Shown: positions 10,574 through 22,477, numbered from the stretch's first letter. The stretch is 64,000 nucleotides of DNA from Physcomitrium patens (GCF_000002425.4 NC_037263.1:10277269-10341268), one strand, 5' to 3'. Program-made: numbers and translations. The notes: generated by a model not told the origin, from the sequence alone.

Positions 10574-12046
10574 TGTCGTATTACGTGCTTTCCTGCTCGA
10601 GAATGCGCTGGGCGTCTGGCTGTAGAAGGTAGTATGGAGATTCGCCGATAGTCAAGCAGTCTATCAGTTTTTGACTGCTGGAATATAAACGACTGCAACA
10701 ATGTACAGTAAATCTATACGGATGCTCTTCGACTGCTTGTCGAAGTCCTTTTTGCCCCAGCCGATAGGTCTCTAGACGTTACAGAGAACCCTGTACAACC
10801 CAAACTGTTAATCTTCAATACTGCTTTGTACTTACGTTCTTGTATCCACTGACTGTCTTGTTAGATTAACCCTATAAATTTCATTCACTCCGCATACTCA
10901 ACCCTATAGACACCCTTTTAATCCTTCAATCACAGACGTAACTCAATTTCACAAAACAGTCAAGAGTATTCAAACCCACTTCATTTAAAAATCCCGATTC
11001 ACCATTACAATACTGACTTCAGCAGCGAGTGTCTCAGTCTTCCCAAAACTCTACGAAGAAGAAAAATCCAAATTCTATGTCTTTCCTTCCCCGACCCGAA
11101 GCATGAAGCTCCTCTCTAATCCCCTTGATCTTCAAAAAACCTCCAATGAAAATCGAACTGCTAACCTTGCAGAAGCATAAAACTCGCTCCCCCCGATTTC
11201 CCTCAAAAAAAAAACCCACACCCAAAACTATATCCCCCCTAACCTTATCCTCTGAATTTCTTCAATCTTCCGTCTTAGATCCGGAATTGGCTCCCACCTC
11301 AAGCTTGGATCCGAAATTGGCTCTCGCCGTCAAGCTTTCTCCTCCATTTTTACCTTTAAGAAATCCATTTACCGAAAACAACGTTCCCTGAAACGGCACA
11401 GAGAATAGGACAGCCTGAAACAGAATCGAACCCCGTAATCGGGACCACATTGAGTCGCCCGACCACTTCAGGTCCTATATTGGGAAAGATGCCCATAGTA
11501 ACCTGGATGTTTCCGTAATTGGGTCAAATTGGTCCTCGCATCAGATTGGCTAAGACCCGTAGTAAGACCTGGATTTCCCGTAATTAGACCACATTGAGTC
11601 GCCCGACCAATTCAGGTCCTATATTCGGAAAGATGCCCGTAGTAACTTGAATGTTCCCGTAATTGGGTCAAATTGGTCCTCGCATCAGATTGGCTAAGAC
11701 CCATAGTAAGACCTGGATTTCCCGTAATTAGACTACATTGGGTTGACCGGCCAATTCATGTCTCATATTGGATAAGAGGACCCGGATTAGATTATCGAAA
11801 TTGGATCCAATTGGCTCCTCGAACCCGTCGTGTGAATTGGTCCTTCTCTTCCTGCTAACTCCCATTATTGGAATCGAATGGAGCATTTCAGTATGCCCCG
11901 GCTGACTATAACGGAGTGACTGAACCTGACCACTCAGTATTTGTACTCGAGTTGATCGATGCTCCCAATATTCAAGGTAACTGAATATTAATAAAATTCC
12001 CCTTTCTTTTTATTTTCACTGTATAATCGTGTTACAACACGACATC
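10574..12046 (-). repeat. C 3' LTR (left copy)
   Basis: On the plus strand it reads TGTCGTATTACG to ACAACACGACA, with inverted termini TGTCGT/ACGACA. Small open frames inside it (11034-11450, 11673-11858) recur in the other LTR simply because the LTRs are near-identical, and I do not consider them genes. The adjoining plus-strand TCCACCCCCT (12047-12056) is the complement of the polypurine tract. Confidence 0.95.
11454..11840. repeat. 144-bp tandem repeat inside the C LTR
   Basis: GTCGCCCGACCA starts at 11454 and again at 11598; a degenerate third unit starts near 11742. Each 144-bp unit contains two related halves of about 72 bp, each with a CCC-TAGTAA-CCTGGAT-CCGTAATT core. The same array is in the right LTR 7453 bp further on (from 18907). 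It may hold repeated promoter or enhancer sites. Confidence 0.75.
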
Positions 12047-12373
12047 CACCCCCTCTGAACCTGTGCATCCTCCGGTATGCACCAATTTACCCAATTGCTG
12101 TTTGATTCAGAATATATCCCCTACGTCTTTGTCCAGTTCGTCTTCGTCACCTTCATTATCTATATCACTTTCATCTTCTTGCTGCGGAATCTCTATACCT
12201 TCATTAAGGTCTTCTATATTCATCTCTGCATGTCTTTGTTTAAATATTTTTACTCGCTTTCCTGCAATTGGTATTTTCAATTTTGTACCATCTAACTCCC
12301 GTAATGAGTAAGTCGCATTATCATGAACAGTTGTTACAACATATGGTCCAAACCAACGTTTTGAAAATTTCCG

Positions 12374-14044
12374 CTAAGTACTATGTTGATTATCCAGACT
12401 GTTATCATAAACAAGTACCCAGTCACCTTCCTCGATTGCTTTTGGTCTCAATCGATGTTGCTTATCGAATCGCGCCTTGTTTTGTAACCTTGCTCTTTTT
12501 AACCTTTCCAATGCTATCTGGACATCTTCCGTTCTTTGCTCCAATTGTCGAATCCTAATAGCCAGAAGTTCTTCTCTTGTCAATCCATCTTCCCATGGTA
12601 GCATACTCCAAGTAAGTACCTTTTCTTCAATTGGCATAATTGGTTTTTGACCTGTCATAAGTTCTACTGGCATATATCCTGTCACCGAACTATGTGTTGT
12701 TCGATCAGCCCATAATGCAAATGGCAAAAGCCGTGGCCACTCTTTAACCTTCCCATTACAAGCTTTAACCAATGCTTTCACAATCGGCGGGTGACCGCGT
12801 TCGCTTTTTGCATTCCCTTCCGGATTATAAGCAGTAGTCAGTGATAGTTTAACTCCACATTTTTCAAAGAACTTACGAGCTTCTTGTGCATTTAATTCTC
12901 CACGATCTGCAGTGATTTTTCCTACGCACCCGTAACAGCAAATGACATCTTCAAGCAAAAACCTACAAATCCCCTCTGTAGATTTTGTCCTCAATGCTCT
13001 TCCTTCTACTTGATTTGATAAATCTTCACGAGCTAAAACCAAATATCTCATCTGCCATAACCCAACTGGCATACTAACCAAATCAACAACCCATTTAAAA
13101 TGAATAGCCAGAGGATACGTAGGATGAAGACCATCTCGATGTCGGATATTAGAATACGATTGACAGATTTCACATGACTCTACAAATGAGAGCACATCTC
13201 GATACATATTTTTCCACCAATATCGTTCCTTGAGTTTAGCAAAAGTAGCCCAGATTCCTCTATGCCCTGTCCATAAACTATCATGAAACTCCTTTAATAA
13301 TTTTAGTTTTTCTTCCCTTTTGCCTATCACTCGTTGTGGCATCCCAATTCCTTTCTTCGGTCTCTTCCATAAGAATCCATCTCGAAGTAAAAATCCATAT
13401 GCTTTTTTTCTTATTTGTTTGAATTTTTCTGTAGACCAATTCCCCTGCTTAGACAAGGTATTCAAATAATGACCAATATCCAATAATTCTCCTTTATAAG
13501 ATTCTTCAAGAAATAGCTTGTCTTCTCTGTTGAGATTTGATATTGAATAGAATTTCAATCCGACATCATCAATGTCTTCAACCATTTCGTCCTCCCTCTC
13601 GTATCTTGCTCGAGATAGCATGTCTGCTACCAAATTCTCGTTTCCAGTGATATGCTTAAATTCTGGATTTAGTGACTTAATATAAGCAATCCATCTCAAC
13701 ATTGCAATATCTGGCGTTGAACAGTTAATAATCATTCTAAGCAATGGCAAGCAATCTGTTTCAATTACTACTACTGCCCCAATCAAATAGTCCTTTTCAG
13801 CTTTCATAGCCGAAACGACTCCCCAAAGTTCTCTTTTGACTTGCGAATATGCACGCTGACGAATACTTAAAACTTTAGTCCCAAATCGAACTGCAAATCT
13901 ACTCCCATTCGAATCATCTTGACCCACCGCCCATCTAACGGCAATTGGACTAGCGTCTACAGTAAGAATCATTGGTCTATTGCACTTATAATCAACCTTC
14001 TTCAATATTGGAGGTGACATCAATAATTTCTTCAATCTTTGCAT
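12374..14044 (-). pseudogene. C RNase H and integrase
   Basis: This is one long frame of about 556 codons. The N-terminal part is RNase H (TVDASPIAVRWAVGQ, VKRELWGVVSAMKAEKDYL, ETDCLPLL). Then the integrase zinc finger (H-H in LWTGHRG, C-C in CEICQSY), and a catalytic core with VVDLVSMP, ITADRGELNA and AYNPEGNAKSERGH as the D, D, E positions. The NPEGNAKSERGH form recalls fungal gypsy integrases more than the HPQTDGQTERVN form of A and B; that resemblance is from memory. No chromodomain is present. Confidence 0.88.
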
Positions 14045-14065
14045 TGCCTGAATATGCCTTTCTTT

Positions 14066-15505
14066 TCATTCAAATCGGTAACCCTTGCGTAACAGTTCAT
14101 ATAATGGATCCGCTATGTGAGCAAAATGAGGGATCCAGATTTGATAAAATACACATGCACCCAAAAACCTGCGAACCTCTGTTAAAGAACCACAATCCTC
14201 TTTCATCCTTCCAATTGCATCAACTTTAGTCGGATCTGGTTTTCTTCCGTAAGATCCGCATAAATGTCCAACAATTACAACCTCTCGTACTCCAAATACG
14301 GACTTCATACCCGATAATGTAAGATGAACTTCTCCAAGCCGAGTTAAAATCTTTTCACAATCTTGTATATGATCAACAACATGTCTGCGACACCCCCTCG
14401 TATCTAAAGTTTCATCCTTGTCTCCTTCTCTGCACCCCTTTATAGGAACATCATCCAAAAAAGGCATAGTCTTTTCCGGGATAAAATCTCTCAATACCTT
14501 ATTCATCCCATTCATCATATGCGCAACTGAGTTGGTCGCGCCTTGAGGAAGAGTGCACATTCTAACCAATCCAAGCGGTGTCCTCATCGTTGTCATATCT
14601 CTACTTCCTTCGGCAAGTTCAAATTGATCATAACTTGAATACAAATCACCCATTGAATAGATCGCCCTTCCAGCAAACGCCTCAGCAAATTCATCCACAA
14701 TAGGTTCAATTCCTGCATTCCTGACAGTTATAGCATTCACCGGCTGCATATCTTGAATAAACCGCAGTGACCCATTCTTCTTAGGTACCGTAAACCATCA
14801 ACTAGAATACGGTGGAAATGAAGGTTCTAATATTTTCATCTTTATCTTTTCTTTTAATAGTTCCATCAATTTAGGTAAATGTGCCCTCGGTACTGGAATC
14901 GGTCTTAGATTCCAAGGTACATGCGGTACAGTGAAGATAACCATAGGTGTTATAATATTTGGATCCACACACCCAATTTCATGAGATTCGAAAGCAAACG
15001 ATCTACCTTGTTTAGCCAACATCTTTTTGAAGCAAGTAATTTCTTCCGGCAATAAAGAACCATCAGAACCAATCTTCAATTCTTCAAAAGTCTCTTCAGT
15101 AAACTGATGTCCAATATTCATTGGATCTCTTAAACTTGCTTCTTTTGATGCTTCTCCCATTTTTTCTTTAGAATCCTCTGGTAATGGTCCGACAACAGGC
15201 TTTACCTTCTTATCTGCCGTTTTATATCTCGTCTCTACTGTGACTTCTGGTGCTTGAAAAGATTCAAGCATGGTATAAACCTCTCTCGAATGAATCTCAA
15301 CAATCTTATCATTATCCCCTAACCCAATAGATGTAATCAATTCCAATGAATCTTCCAGCCCATTTTCTTCATAAACACCCAAAATCCTCTCATCATCTTG
15401 CAATGTACCTATCTTGCGTAACTGTCCTTCAATATCATATAATCTTTTTCTTTCTTTTCTTTTAAAATCATCAACTTTCTTATACATAATATTTCCATTC
15501 TCCAA
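14066..15505 (-). pseudogene. C reverse transcriptase region
   Basis: The segment near 14830-14950 holds the entry to RT (PRAHLPKLMELLKEKIKMKI) and the next block has GDLYSSYDQFEL with LGLVRMCTLPQGATNS and the catalytic FLDDVPIKG in place of the usual YLDDILIYS. The connection FLGACVFYQIWIPHFAHIADPLYELL leads into RNase H. The upstream acidic portion is a linker. A few breaks are present. Confidence 0.85.
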
Positions 15506-15582
15506 TATACCAATAAAACTCGCATCAAAGGCACCTTCATCTCGCGAGAGTACCTCCTCTTTTGTACCTCCATAATCTCGCT

Positions 15583-16050
15583 TTACAGTGGTACCTCCCC
15601 AAAATCCTTAAATCCTTCAACAATCTTTGGCAATGGTTTCTCCCTCAACCTATCTCGATTTCGTTCATGGTTAGGAGGTACTGTTAGAAATTGTACAGCT
15701 TTCCTCCCATCTTCGCTCCGTACCCTTGCATAAGCAGAACCATCATCAAGTACCTTTGTTTCCATTCGTGTTGCCGTGATATAAGGTTGTCCTAAAATCA
15801 ACGGATAAGACGTTGTATCTTGAACGAAGAAATGTTGCTCCGTAGCAACATCTCCAATCCAAATTTTGACATCTGGACAAGCTCCATATAATTCGCCTCG
15901 TGTGTTATTAGCTGCTCGTATTGCCCATCCATGTTCCATATCAATTGGCCATTTTTGCTTCTTATAAAGATCTTTAGACATGAGATTTATTTCAGAACCA
16001 TGGTCCACCAAGGCAACTATTGGTTCTTCTATATCTCCTACCTTCACCAA
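15583..16050 (-). pseudogene. C aspartic protease
   Basis: The active-site segment ALVDHGSEINLMSKDLY (D-H-G in place of the common D-S-G) is followed by IWIGDVATEQHFFVQ and LILGQPYITATRMETK, the classic retropepsin ILGxP segment. It would process the gag-pol polyprotein. It lies directly after gag on the minus strand. Confidence 0.85.
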
Positions 16051-16071
16051 TACCTCAGTAGTTGCCCTTGC

Positions 16072-17955
16072 CTAATGCTTTCGAGTATAATGGCTCAAAG
16101 TTTCCATTTCCTTGTCACTAGAATCTTCGAAACGTACTCGCTGATTATACCCATTCTTTTCATTTGTTGGTTGCTTGTAACTAATATCAACCTCTTCTTC
16201 ATCTCTACATATTCTTGCATCAATAGCATGACTCATTCCAGTTTCGCTCATTAATTGCCTCTTTCGCTTAATGCTGTCAATGATAACATCATGAAACTCT
16301 TTCTTTGTAATTCCCAAGACTTCTTTCAATGTGAATTCCACCTTAGCGTTTAATATACGTTCTTCCAACACCCCTTTCAAATTTGTTGCCGCTTCAATGT
16401 CAGAAAGTAGCTTATAAGCAATTGATTTGCCCTTATCTTTTGTCTCCGTTGTTTTTTCTCCCAATGATGCTGAGGTATCCTTTACAGGCAATTCTTGTGA
16501 AGCTGCCTCCCGAGCCTTGTCTCCTCGAGTTTGCCTCTTAAAAGAATTTCCTTCTCTAGTATCATCAAAATTTCCTCGTCTTTTTTCTTCCATCAAAGCT
16601 TCATGTTGGCTCTTAGCAATATATGCATGAACTGAAAGAGACTCAACAGGATCCTCCCAACCTGTTCTTCCTCGTATTGTAGCTGCAGTTCTCAATAACG
16701 CTTCTCGAGGTAATTTTCCTTCTTGCATTGTAGAAACGGCAAAAGCCCAAAACTCACTAGTTTCCGTACTCCCACCAATTTCATCCTCTACTCTAGCACC
16801 ATAACTTGCACTTTCTCGTACTACTGTTTCATGCTCTTTTAAGTAATCTTGAACCAATGCTCTCATTCCTCCCTTGCCAAAATTGGTTTGAAGAAGATCC
16901 TCCCTATCTTTCAATGCTATCTTCCCATCTTTCCAGCAAATAATTCCCTGCCGTATCATATTATTAAATTCATTGCAATCTTTTCTAGTGTGTGAAGCAT
17001 CATCACACCAAATGCATCTTTGTACATATCCTTGTTTTGAAACATTCTTCGAATTGTTTATAGAAGTGTTCACTTCAAGTCTTGTCAATTTGATTTGAAG
17101 ATCTCGCATTCCTCGTATAATTTCTTCCATACCCATATCTGCTTTCTTTGACAAGGATGTCGAAGGTTGAACTGTAGGCATTGTCGGTGGTGTTGTACGT
17201 ACTGGAGCTTTGGGTGCTTGTACTGTTTTCGGAATATTACTCCTATCCTTCCTCCTTTCTTTTTTTGTAAGCAACTCCACCGCATCTTCAACGTTCTTCC
17301 ACTTCGTTGTCAATCCTTCATCTTCTTCTTTGTCTTCAAGAAGGGGTTCTAATTTCTCTTGCAATTCTCCATCAGCAGCTTGAAGAAATAGATCAACTTT
17401 GTTCGGCTCCAATGTCAATTTTTCTACCTTCGATAATTGAGAGTATTGCCTCTCAAATTCTCTTAGTAGCTCTGTTGCTTGCAAATTCTTATTGGGCCGT
17501 TCAATCCATCCCAGAAACAGCTTCTTAGTAACGCGATCAGCATCTTCCAAGAAATATTCGTCTTTCAATGCATGTGAAAAATCCTCCCATAAATTCCCAC
17601 AACGATCCGTAATCGATGTAATGTGGTCCCTTATCTCCGGTATCGTGGCAAGTCCAAATAGTGCAACCATTTTCTTCTCAGAAACCCGATTTAATTCCAT
17701 TTCACGAACATAACATCTTAAATACCTTGAAATATTCCTCCCATCAAATTGATCAATTTTATTGACCACTGCTTCCAATGCTTTGGTTGCCAAAGCTTCC
17801 TTTCGATCATTGCTTTGTTGTTGCTGCATTGACAATGAGAAGGCTTGAAACAAACTAGCAATAGACGGATCCATGTGCATACCTTGTCCTTTAGAAGACT
17901 CCCCACCAGAAACTTCTCCCAAAAATCCTTCAAAATTTTTATTTTTATTTTCCAT
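16072..17955 (-). pseudogene. C gag-like protein
   Basis: This is a frame of about 627 codons. It opens with a low-complexity segment containing a Q run (LSMQQQQSNDR), followed by a capsid-type region (VNKIDQFDGRNISRYLRCYVREMEL and EDFSHALKDEYFLED). A CX2C-X3-H-X4-C knuckle (CIWCDDASHTRKDC) suggests nucleocapsid function. The remaining basic and acidic tail is unusually long for a gag. Virion-like particle assembly is the family role. Confidence 0.8.
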
Positions 17956-18005
17956 AAAAATAAAGATAAAATCAACCGAAATCCAATACCTTCTACCTCA
18001 AGCTT

Positions 18006-18022
18006 TCACGTCGGGTTCACCA
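18006..18022 (-). other. C primer-binding site (tRNA-Trp type)
   Basis: The plus strand reads TCACGTCGGGTTCACCA, four bases from the 5' LTR. It equals the 3' end of plant tRNA-Trp (T-arm end, acceptor strand CGGGTTC, A and CCA) as I remember that tRNA. The element would therefore prime with tRNA-Trp, unlike A and B. It is not itself a tRNA gene. Confidence 0.75.
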
Positions 18023-18026
18023 CTTA

Positions 18027-19497
18027 TGTCGTATTACGTGCTTTCCTGCTCGAGAATGCGCCGGGCGTCTGGCTGTAGAAGGTAGTATGGAGATTCGCCG
18101 ATAGTCAAGCAGTCTATCAGTTTTTGACTGCTGGAATATAAACGACTGCAACAATGTACAGTAAATCTATACGGATGCTCTTCGACTGCTTGTCGAAGTC
18201 CTTTTTGCCCCAGCCGGTAGGTCTCTAGACGTTACAGAGAACCCTGTACAACCCAAACTGTTAATCTTCAATACTGCTTTGTACTTACGTTCTTGTATCC
18301 ACTGACTGTCTTGTTAGATTAACCCAATAAATTTCATTCACTCCGCATACTCAACCCTATAGACACCCTTTTAATCCTTCAATCACAGACGTAACTCAAT
18401 TTCACAAAACAGTCAAGAGTATTCAAACCCACTTCATTTAAAAATCCCGATTCACCATTACAATACTGACTTCAGCAGCGAGTGTCTCAGTCTTCCCAAA
18501 ACTCTACGAAGAAGAAAAATCCAAATTCTATGTCTTTCCTTCCCCGACCCGAAGCATGAAGCTCCTCTCTAATCCCCTTGATCTTCAAAAAACCTCCAAT
18601 GAAAATCGAACTGCTAACCTTGCAGAAGCATAAAACTCGCTCCCCCCGATTTCCCTCAAAAAAAAAACCCACACCCAAAACTATATCCCCCCTAACCTTA
18701 TCCTCTGAATTTCTTCAATCTTCCGTCTTAGATCCGGAATTGGCTCCCACCTCAAGCTTGGATCCGAAATTGGCTCTCGCCGTCAAGCTTTCTCCTCCAT
18801 TTTTACCTTTAAGAAATCCATTTACCGAAAACAACGTTCCCTGAAACGGCACAGAGAATAGGACAGCCTGAAACAGAATCGAACCCCGTAATCGGGACCA
18901 CATTGAGTCGCCCGACCACTTCAGGTCCTATATTGGGAAAGATGCCCGTAGTAACCTGGATGTTCCCGTAATTGGGTCAAATTGGTCCTCGCATCAGATT
19001 GGCTAAGACCCGTAGTAAGACCTGGATTTCCCGTAATTAGACCACATTGAGTCGCCCGACCAATTCAGGTCCTATATTCGGAAAGATGCCCGTAGTAACT
19101 TGAATGTTCCCGTAATTGGGTCAAATTGGTCCTCGCATCAGATTGGCTAAGACCCATAGTAAGACCTGGATTTCCCGTAATTAGACTACATTGGGTTGAC
19201 CGGCCAATTCATGTCTCATATTGGATAAGAGGACCCGGATTGGATTATCGAAATTGGATCCAATTGGCTCCTCGAACCCGTCGTGTGAATTGGTCCTTCT
19301 CTTCCTGCTAACTCCCGTTATTGGAATCGAATGGAGCATTTCAGTATGCCCCGGCTGACTGTAACGGAGTGACTGAACCTGACCACTCAGTATTTGTACT
19401 CGAATTGATCGATGCTCCCAATATTCAAGGTAACTGAATATTAATAAAATTCCCCTTTCTTTTTATTTTCACTGTATAATCGTGTTACAACACGACA
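18027..19497 (-). repeat. C 5' LTR (right copy)
   Basis: It is 1471 bp long, at a constant offset of 7453 bases from the left copy, with nine substitutions seen by eye. It contains the same 144-bp tandem array from 18907. Confidence 0.95.
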
Positions 19498-19501
19498 ACG
19501 T

Positions 19502-19762
19502 GTCTCTTCTTGAACCATATAAGACAGTGGATATACAAGGAAGAAGACAAATGCCACCGCCTCCTATAGAAGTAGATAATAATGAAGAATTTGAGGTGGA
19601 AGAGATATTAGACTCAAGGCGGCGCCGAAATAAGCTGGAATATCTTGTTCATTGGCGCGGATATGATATTAGTGAACGCACATGGGAGCCATCCAGGAAT
19701 CTAGGAAATGCATCAGCTAAAGTCAAAGTTTTTCATCAACGACATCCATCAAAACCAAGATG
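19502..19762 (+). pseudogene. A chromodomain (fossil, downstream of the C insertion)
   Basis: A resumes with VSLLEPYKTVD, then EVDNNEEFEVEEILDS, YLVHWRGYDISERTWEP and a basic end. It has the classic chromodomain aromatic and acidic pattern. It is the C-terminal part of the integrase that ends at 10573 on the other side of C. Confidence 0.88.
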
Positions 19763-19857
19763 AAAATCTCTCTTATAAAAGAGACAAGATTGAGGCAAGA
19801 TAACATTCAATTTCCTATCCTTGTTTATAACTTCTTTGCATTTGTGATGCTAATTAG

Positions 19858-20280
19858 ATGGAAAGCCAACAACCAGCGGATTCAACTCAAGAACCTTCGT
19901 TTGCTGACCTGCCAGACGAGACATTATGATTGTCACAACCTTTAAGACGACGCAATCGAGATGAAGATCTTCAAGAACGACATCTTCTTCCTCGAACAGA
20001 TGGTGAGATACAACGCGTTTGGTATCACGATTTGGGAAGGGACTCTCGATGTTTGGTGATTTTGCTAGAGGTAGGAACAACTCCTGATGGTGTTCCGAAT
20101 ATTCTATTCGAAGAAAGTTACGAAGGCCTCAACAATGATCAAATAACTGAATGGTCTTCCCGCCCTAGTATGGGACACTGCCGATGGTTGAGCGGCCCTA
20201 TCAATCATCTTCGAAGAGAACAGAGATCAGAATATGTGGCGAATACAATTCGTCGCATCATAGATTTCTTCAACATATGA
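19858..20280 (+). pseudogene. Extra 3' reading frame of A, unknown product
   Basis: A small frame of about 140 codons lies between the chromodomain and the 3' LTR, starting MESQQPADSTQEPSF and ending in a RRIIDFFNI-like segment. Conserved features across A, B, A0 and A' are an acidic start, an F-E or V-G region before E-W, GHCRWLSGPINHL, then EYVANTIRRI. It has no retroviral motif I know and no membrane segment. It sits on the sense strand just before the purine tract, where envelope or accessory genes sit in other LTR elements, but it does not look like an envelope. Confidence 0.65.
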
Positions 20281-20321
20281 TGACCGCTCCTCGTGGAACT
20301 CGTCTCTAGAAGGAGGGGTAA

Positions 20322-20873
20322 TGTCACGGCCATAATCATGTAAGCTAATAATTACATATAGAAATAGGTAGAAGTAAGTAAAAGTAGATAAAAGTAAGTT
20401 AATTCTATAATATTTAATATAGAAGTTTCTTAGAAACTTCCTAGACGCTGCTTTGACTTCATAGGTGTCTTTAATTGACTTTTTGGATTAGAAACGTGGT
20501 CAACAAGTTGGTCATGTGCCACACATGTTGTTAGCTTGAAGATCAAGCTAACTATGTAGCCCACACGTAGAAAAACTTGCCTTGTAAGTCAAGGCATGTG
20601 TCCTACAAAGTCAACACATATTGGAGGTCCTATAGAACGTCGCCACGTAGCCCCTAGTTAGATAGTATATATAGAAACAAGAGTGAAGGCTTCTTCACTC
20701 TTATCAACTCCTTTCTTGCTTCTAGTCCAGGTTCAAGAGTCTTTAGTTTCTTGTCTTGTTGCTATAGCCATTCCAGTTTCTTTTTAATATACTTACTTGT
20801 TTATATTTTGACTTATTATATCGAGATAGCCTTTTGGTGTATATTTTCCCTCATCGAGTCTTTGTCCTTGACA
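20322..20873 (+). repeat. A 3' LTR
   Basis: It starts TGTCACGG after GAAGGAGGGGTAA and ends CCTTGACA, followed by the target copy GTATG (20874-20878). It is 552 bp and differs from the 5' LTR at 12 positions. Confidence 0.95.
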
Positions 20874-20878
20874 GTATG

Positions 20879-22020
20879 TTGCTATCTACGTTCAATTTTG
20901 TTATGACTTATCGACCTTGAAAGTAGCAAGGACTATCTGATGCCTTATCGAGGAGATCGTATATTGTACCTAAGAGTGGAGAAGCAACATTTGATCAACA
21001 ATGTATGATGTTGTTGAAGCTAGAGCAATTTCGGCTTTGTGCTACTATTGTGCCAATTGATGCTGACTTCCTGAATCAGATACGTGCCGCGACCATTAAA
21101 GATTCTGTAGCCATTGATATCAAGCAGCGTACCAATAACGACAAATTCAAGGTGGAGGGAGATCTTTTATACTTTGAAGTGCAGTTGTATATTCCAAAAG
21201 GACCAGCACGACTCCGAGTTCTTCAATCTCACCACGGTTTTCTAGCTGCGGGACATTTTGGATTCAACAAGATTTTGGAGCTTATTTCTCAAGATTTTTG
21301 GTGGCTCCAAATGTGGAAGGATGTGAAAGATTTTGTCCTCTCCTGCGATATCTGTTCAAGATCCAAGAATCCTCGGTATCGCCCTTATGGACTCCTACAG
21401 CCATTGTCGATTCCACATCGACGATGGTCTTCAGTTTCCATGGACTTCATCATGGACCTTTCATCATCGAACTCATTTGACAACATCTTTGTTGTAGTAG
21501 ATCGGCTTACAAAGATGGCGCACTTTATCCCTTGTAAGAAGACATCGTCCAGTGAAGTCACACCAAGGCTCTTTCTCGATAATGTGTATCGATATCATAG
21601 ACTTCCAGATGATATCATATCAGATCGAGGAACCTAGTTCGTATCAAAGTTTTGGAGATCTCTCTTTGAGATATTGAAGGTGGATATCAAGCTTTCTTCA
21701 GCTTTTCATCCTCAAACTGATGGCCAAACGGAACGGGTGAACCAAGTCTTGGAACAATACTTACGATGCAGCATCAACTATCAGCAAGACGATTGAACCA
21801 CATATTATTCGCTAGTCGAGTTTACATATAACAATACCTTCCATGCATCGATTCAATACACACCATTCTTTTTCAACTATGGATATCATCCGAAGCTTGA
21901 TTTATTGAGTCCGTCAATAAATAAAAATCCAGCAGCTGAAGGATTTACAAAACAATTATGAGAGCTTCAAAATACGTTGAAGCTTCAATTACAATCCGCT
22001 CAAGAATCCTACAAGGCGTC
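20879..22020 (+). pseudogene. B end of RNase H and integrase (fossil)
   Basis: B resumes after A. The integrase zinc finger (H-GHFGFNK then CDICSRSK), SMDFIMDL, VDRLTKMAHF, DDIISDRGT and HPQTDGQTERVNQVLE are visible. It aligns residue by residue with the A integrase. Several breaks are present. Confidence 0.85.
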
Positions 22021-22117
22021 TGCAGATATATTTCAGAATTAAGCATCTACTTACAAAATTGGAGATAAAACATGGCTTCTTCGATGGAATATCAAGACCA
22101 AGGAACCATGTGATAAG

Positions 22118-22477
22118 TTGGACTATCAAAGATTGGGACCATTTATCATCCAAAAGCAAATCAATCCAATGGCATACCGTCTGGAATTACCGGCTTCTAT
22201 GAAGGTACATCCAGTCTTTCATGTTTCTCTGTTAGAACCTTATCGAGAGTCGTCTTTTTCTGGAAGAGTGCAATGTCTGCCACCTAGTATTGAGATCGAG
22301 AACCATGAGGAATACGAGGTTGAAAAGGTACTGGATTCACGGCAAAGGTGGGACAAGTTGGAGTATCTTGTTCATTGGTGTGGCTACGACATTAATGAGC
22401 GAATATGGGAGCTAGCTAAAAATCTCGCCAATGCGCCGCAAAAGGTACAGAAGTTTCATCAACAACATCTTCATTAA
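22118..22477 (+). pseudogene. B integrase tail and chromodomain (fossil)
   Basis: GPFIIQKQINPMAYRLELPASMKVHPVFHVSLLEPY leads into a chromodomain (YEVEKVLDSRQRWDKLEYLVHWCGYDINERIWE). The order matches A. Confidence 0.85.

Larger units (their letters stand above)
10574..19497 (-). mobile_element. C: antisense, nearly whole non-chromodomain Ty3/gypsy element
   Basis: It lies opposite to A. 5' LTR 18027-19497 (1471 bp) and 3' LTR 10574-12046 (1473 bp) differ by 9 substitutions and one C-run length change (0.6%). Target-site ACGT is at 10570-10573 and 19498-19501. On the minus strand the order is LTR, tRNA-Trp-type primer site, gag, protease, RT, RNase H, integrase, purine tract, LTR. Reading frames are long; it looks almost whole, with perhaps three to five breaks. 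It is the youngest layer of the stack. No chromodomain follows the integrase. Confidence 0.93.
5573..20873 (+). mobile_element. A: Ty3/gypsy chromovirus inserted in B, split by C
   Basis: 5' LTR 5573-6124 and 3' LTR 20322-20873 are each 552 bp with 12 substitutions (2.2%), mostly transitions. The target duplication GTATG is at 5568-5572 and 20874-20878. Order: LTR, iMet-type primer site, leader, gag with CCHC knuckle, protease, RT, RNase H, integrase, [C at 10574-19497], chromodomain, extra small frame, purine tract GAAGGAGGGG, LTR. It is fairly young but broken in about half a dozen places. A Tcn1-like chromovirus assignment is an inference from the domain order and the plant setting. Confidence 0.92.

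Noticed and set aside
11034-11858. Small open frames in the C LTR, repeated at 18487-19311
   Set aside because: They recur because the two LTRs are nearly identical, and they show no domain or codon signal. They are non-coding LTR sequence.
18006-18022. tRNA-like sequence ending in CCA
   Set aside because: It is only the 3' end of a tRNA, four bases from an LTR; it is a primer-binding site and not a tRNA gene.
20418-20445. GAA-TTC runs in the A LTR as a heat shock element
   Set aside because: The spacing between units is irregular (three bases in place of two), so it does not qualify as a perfect element like those in B.
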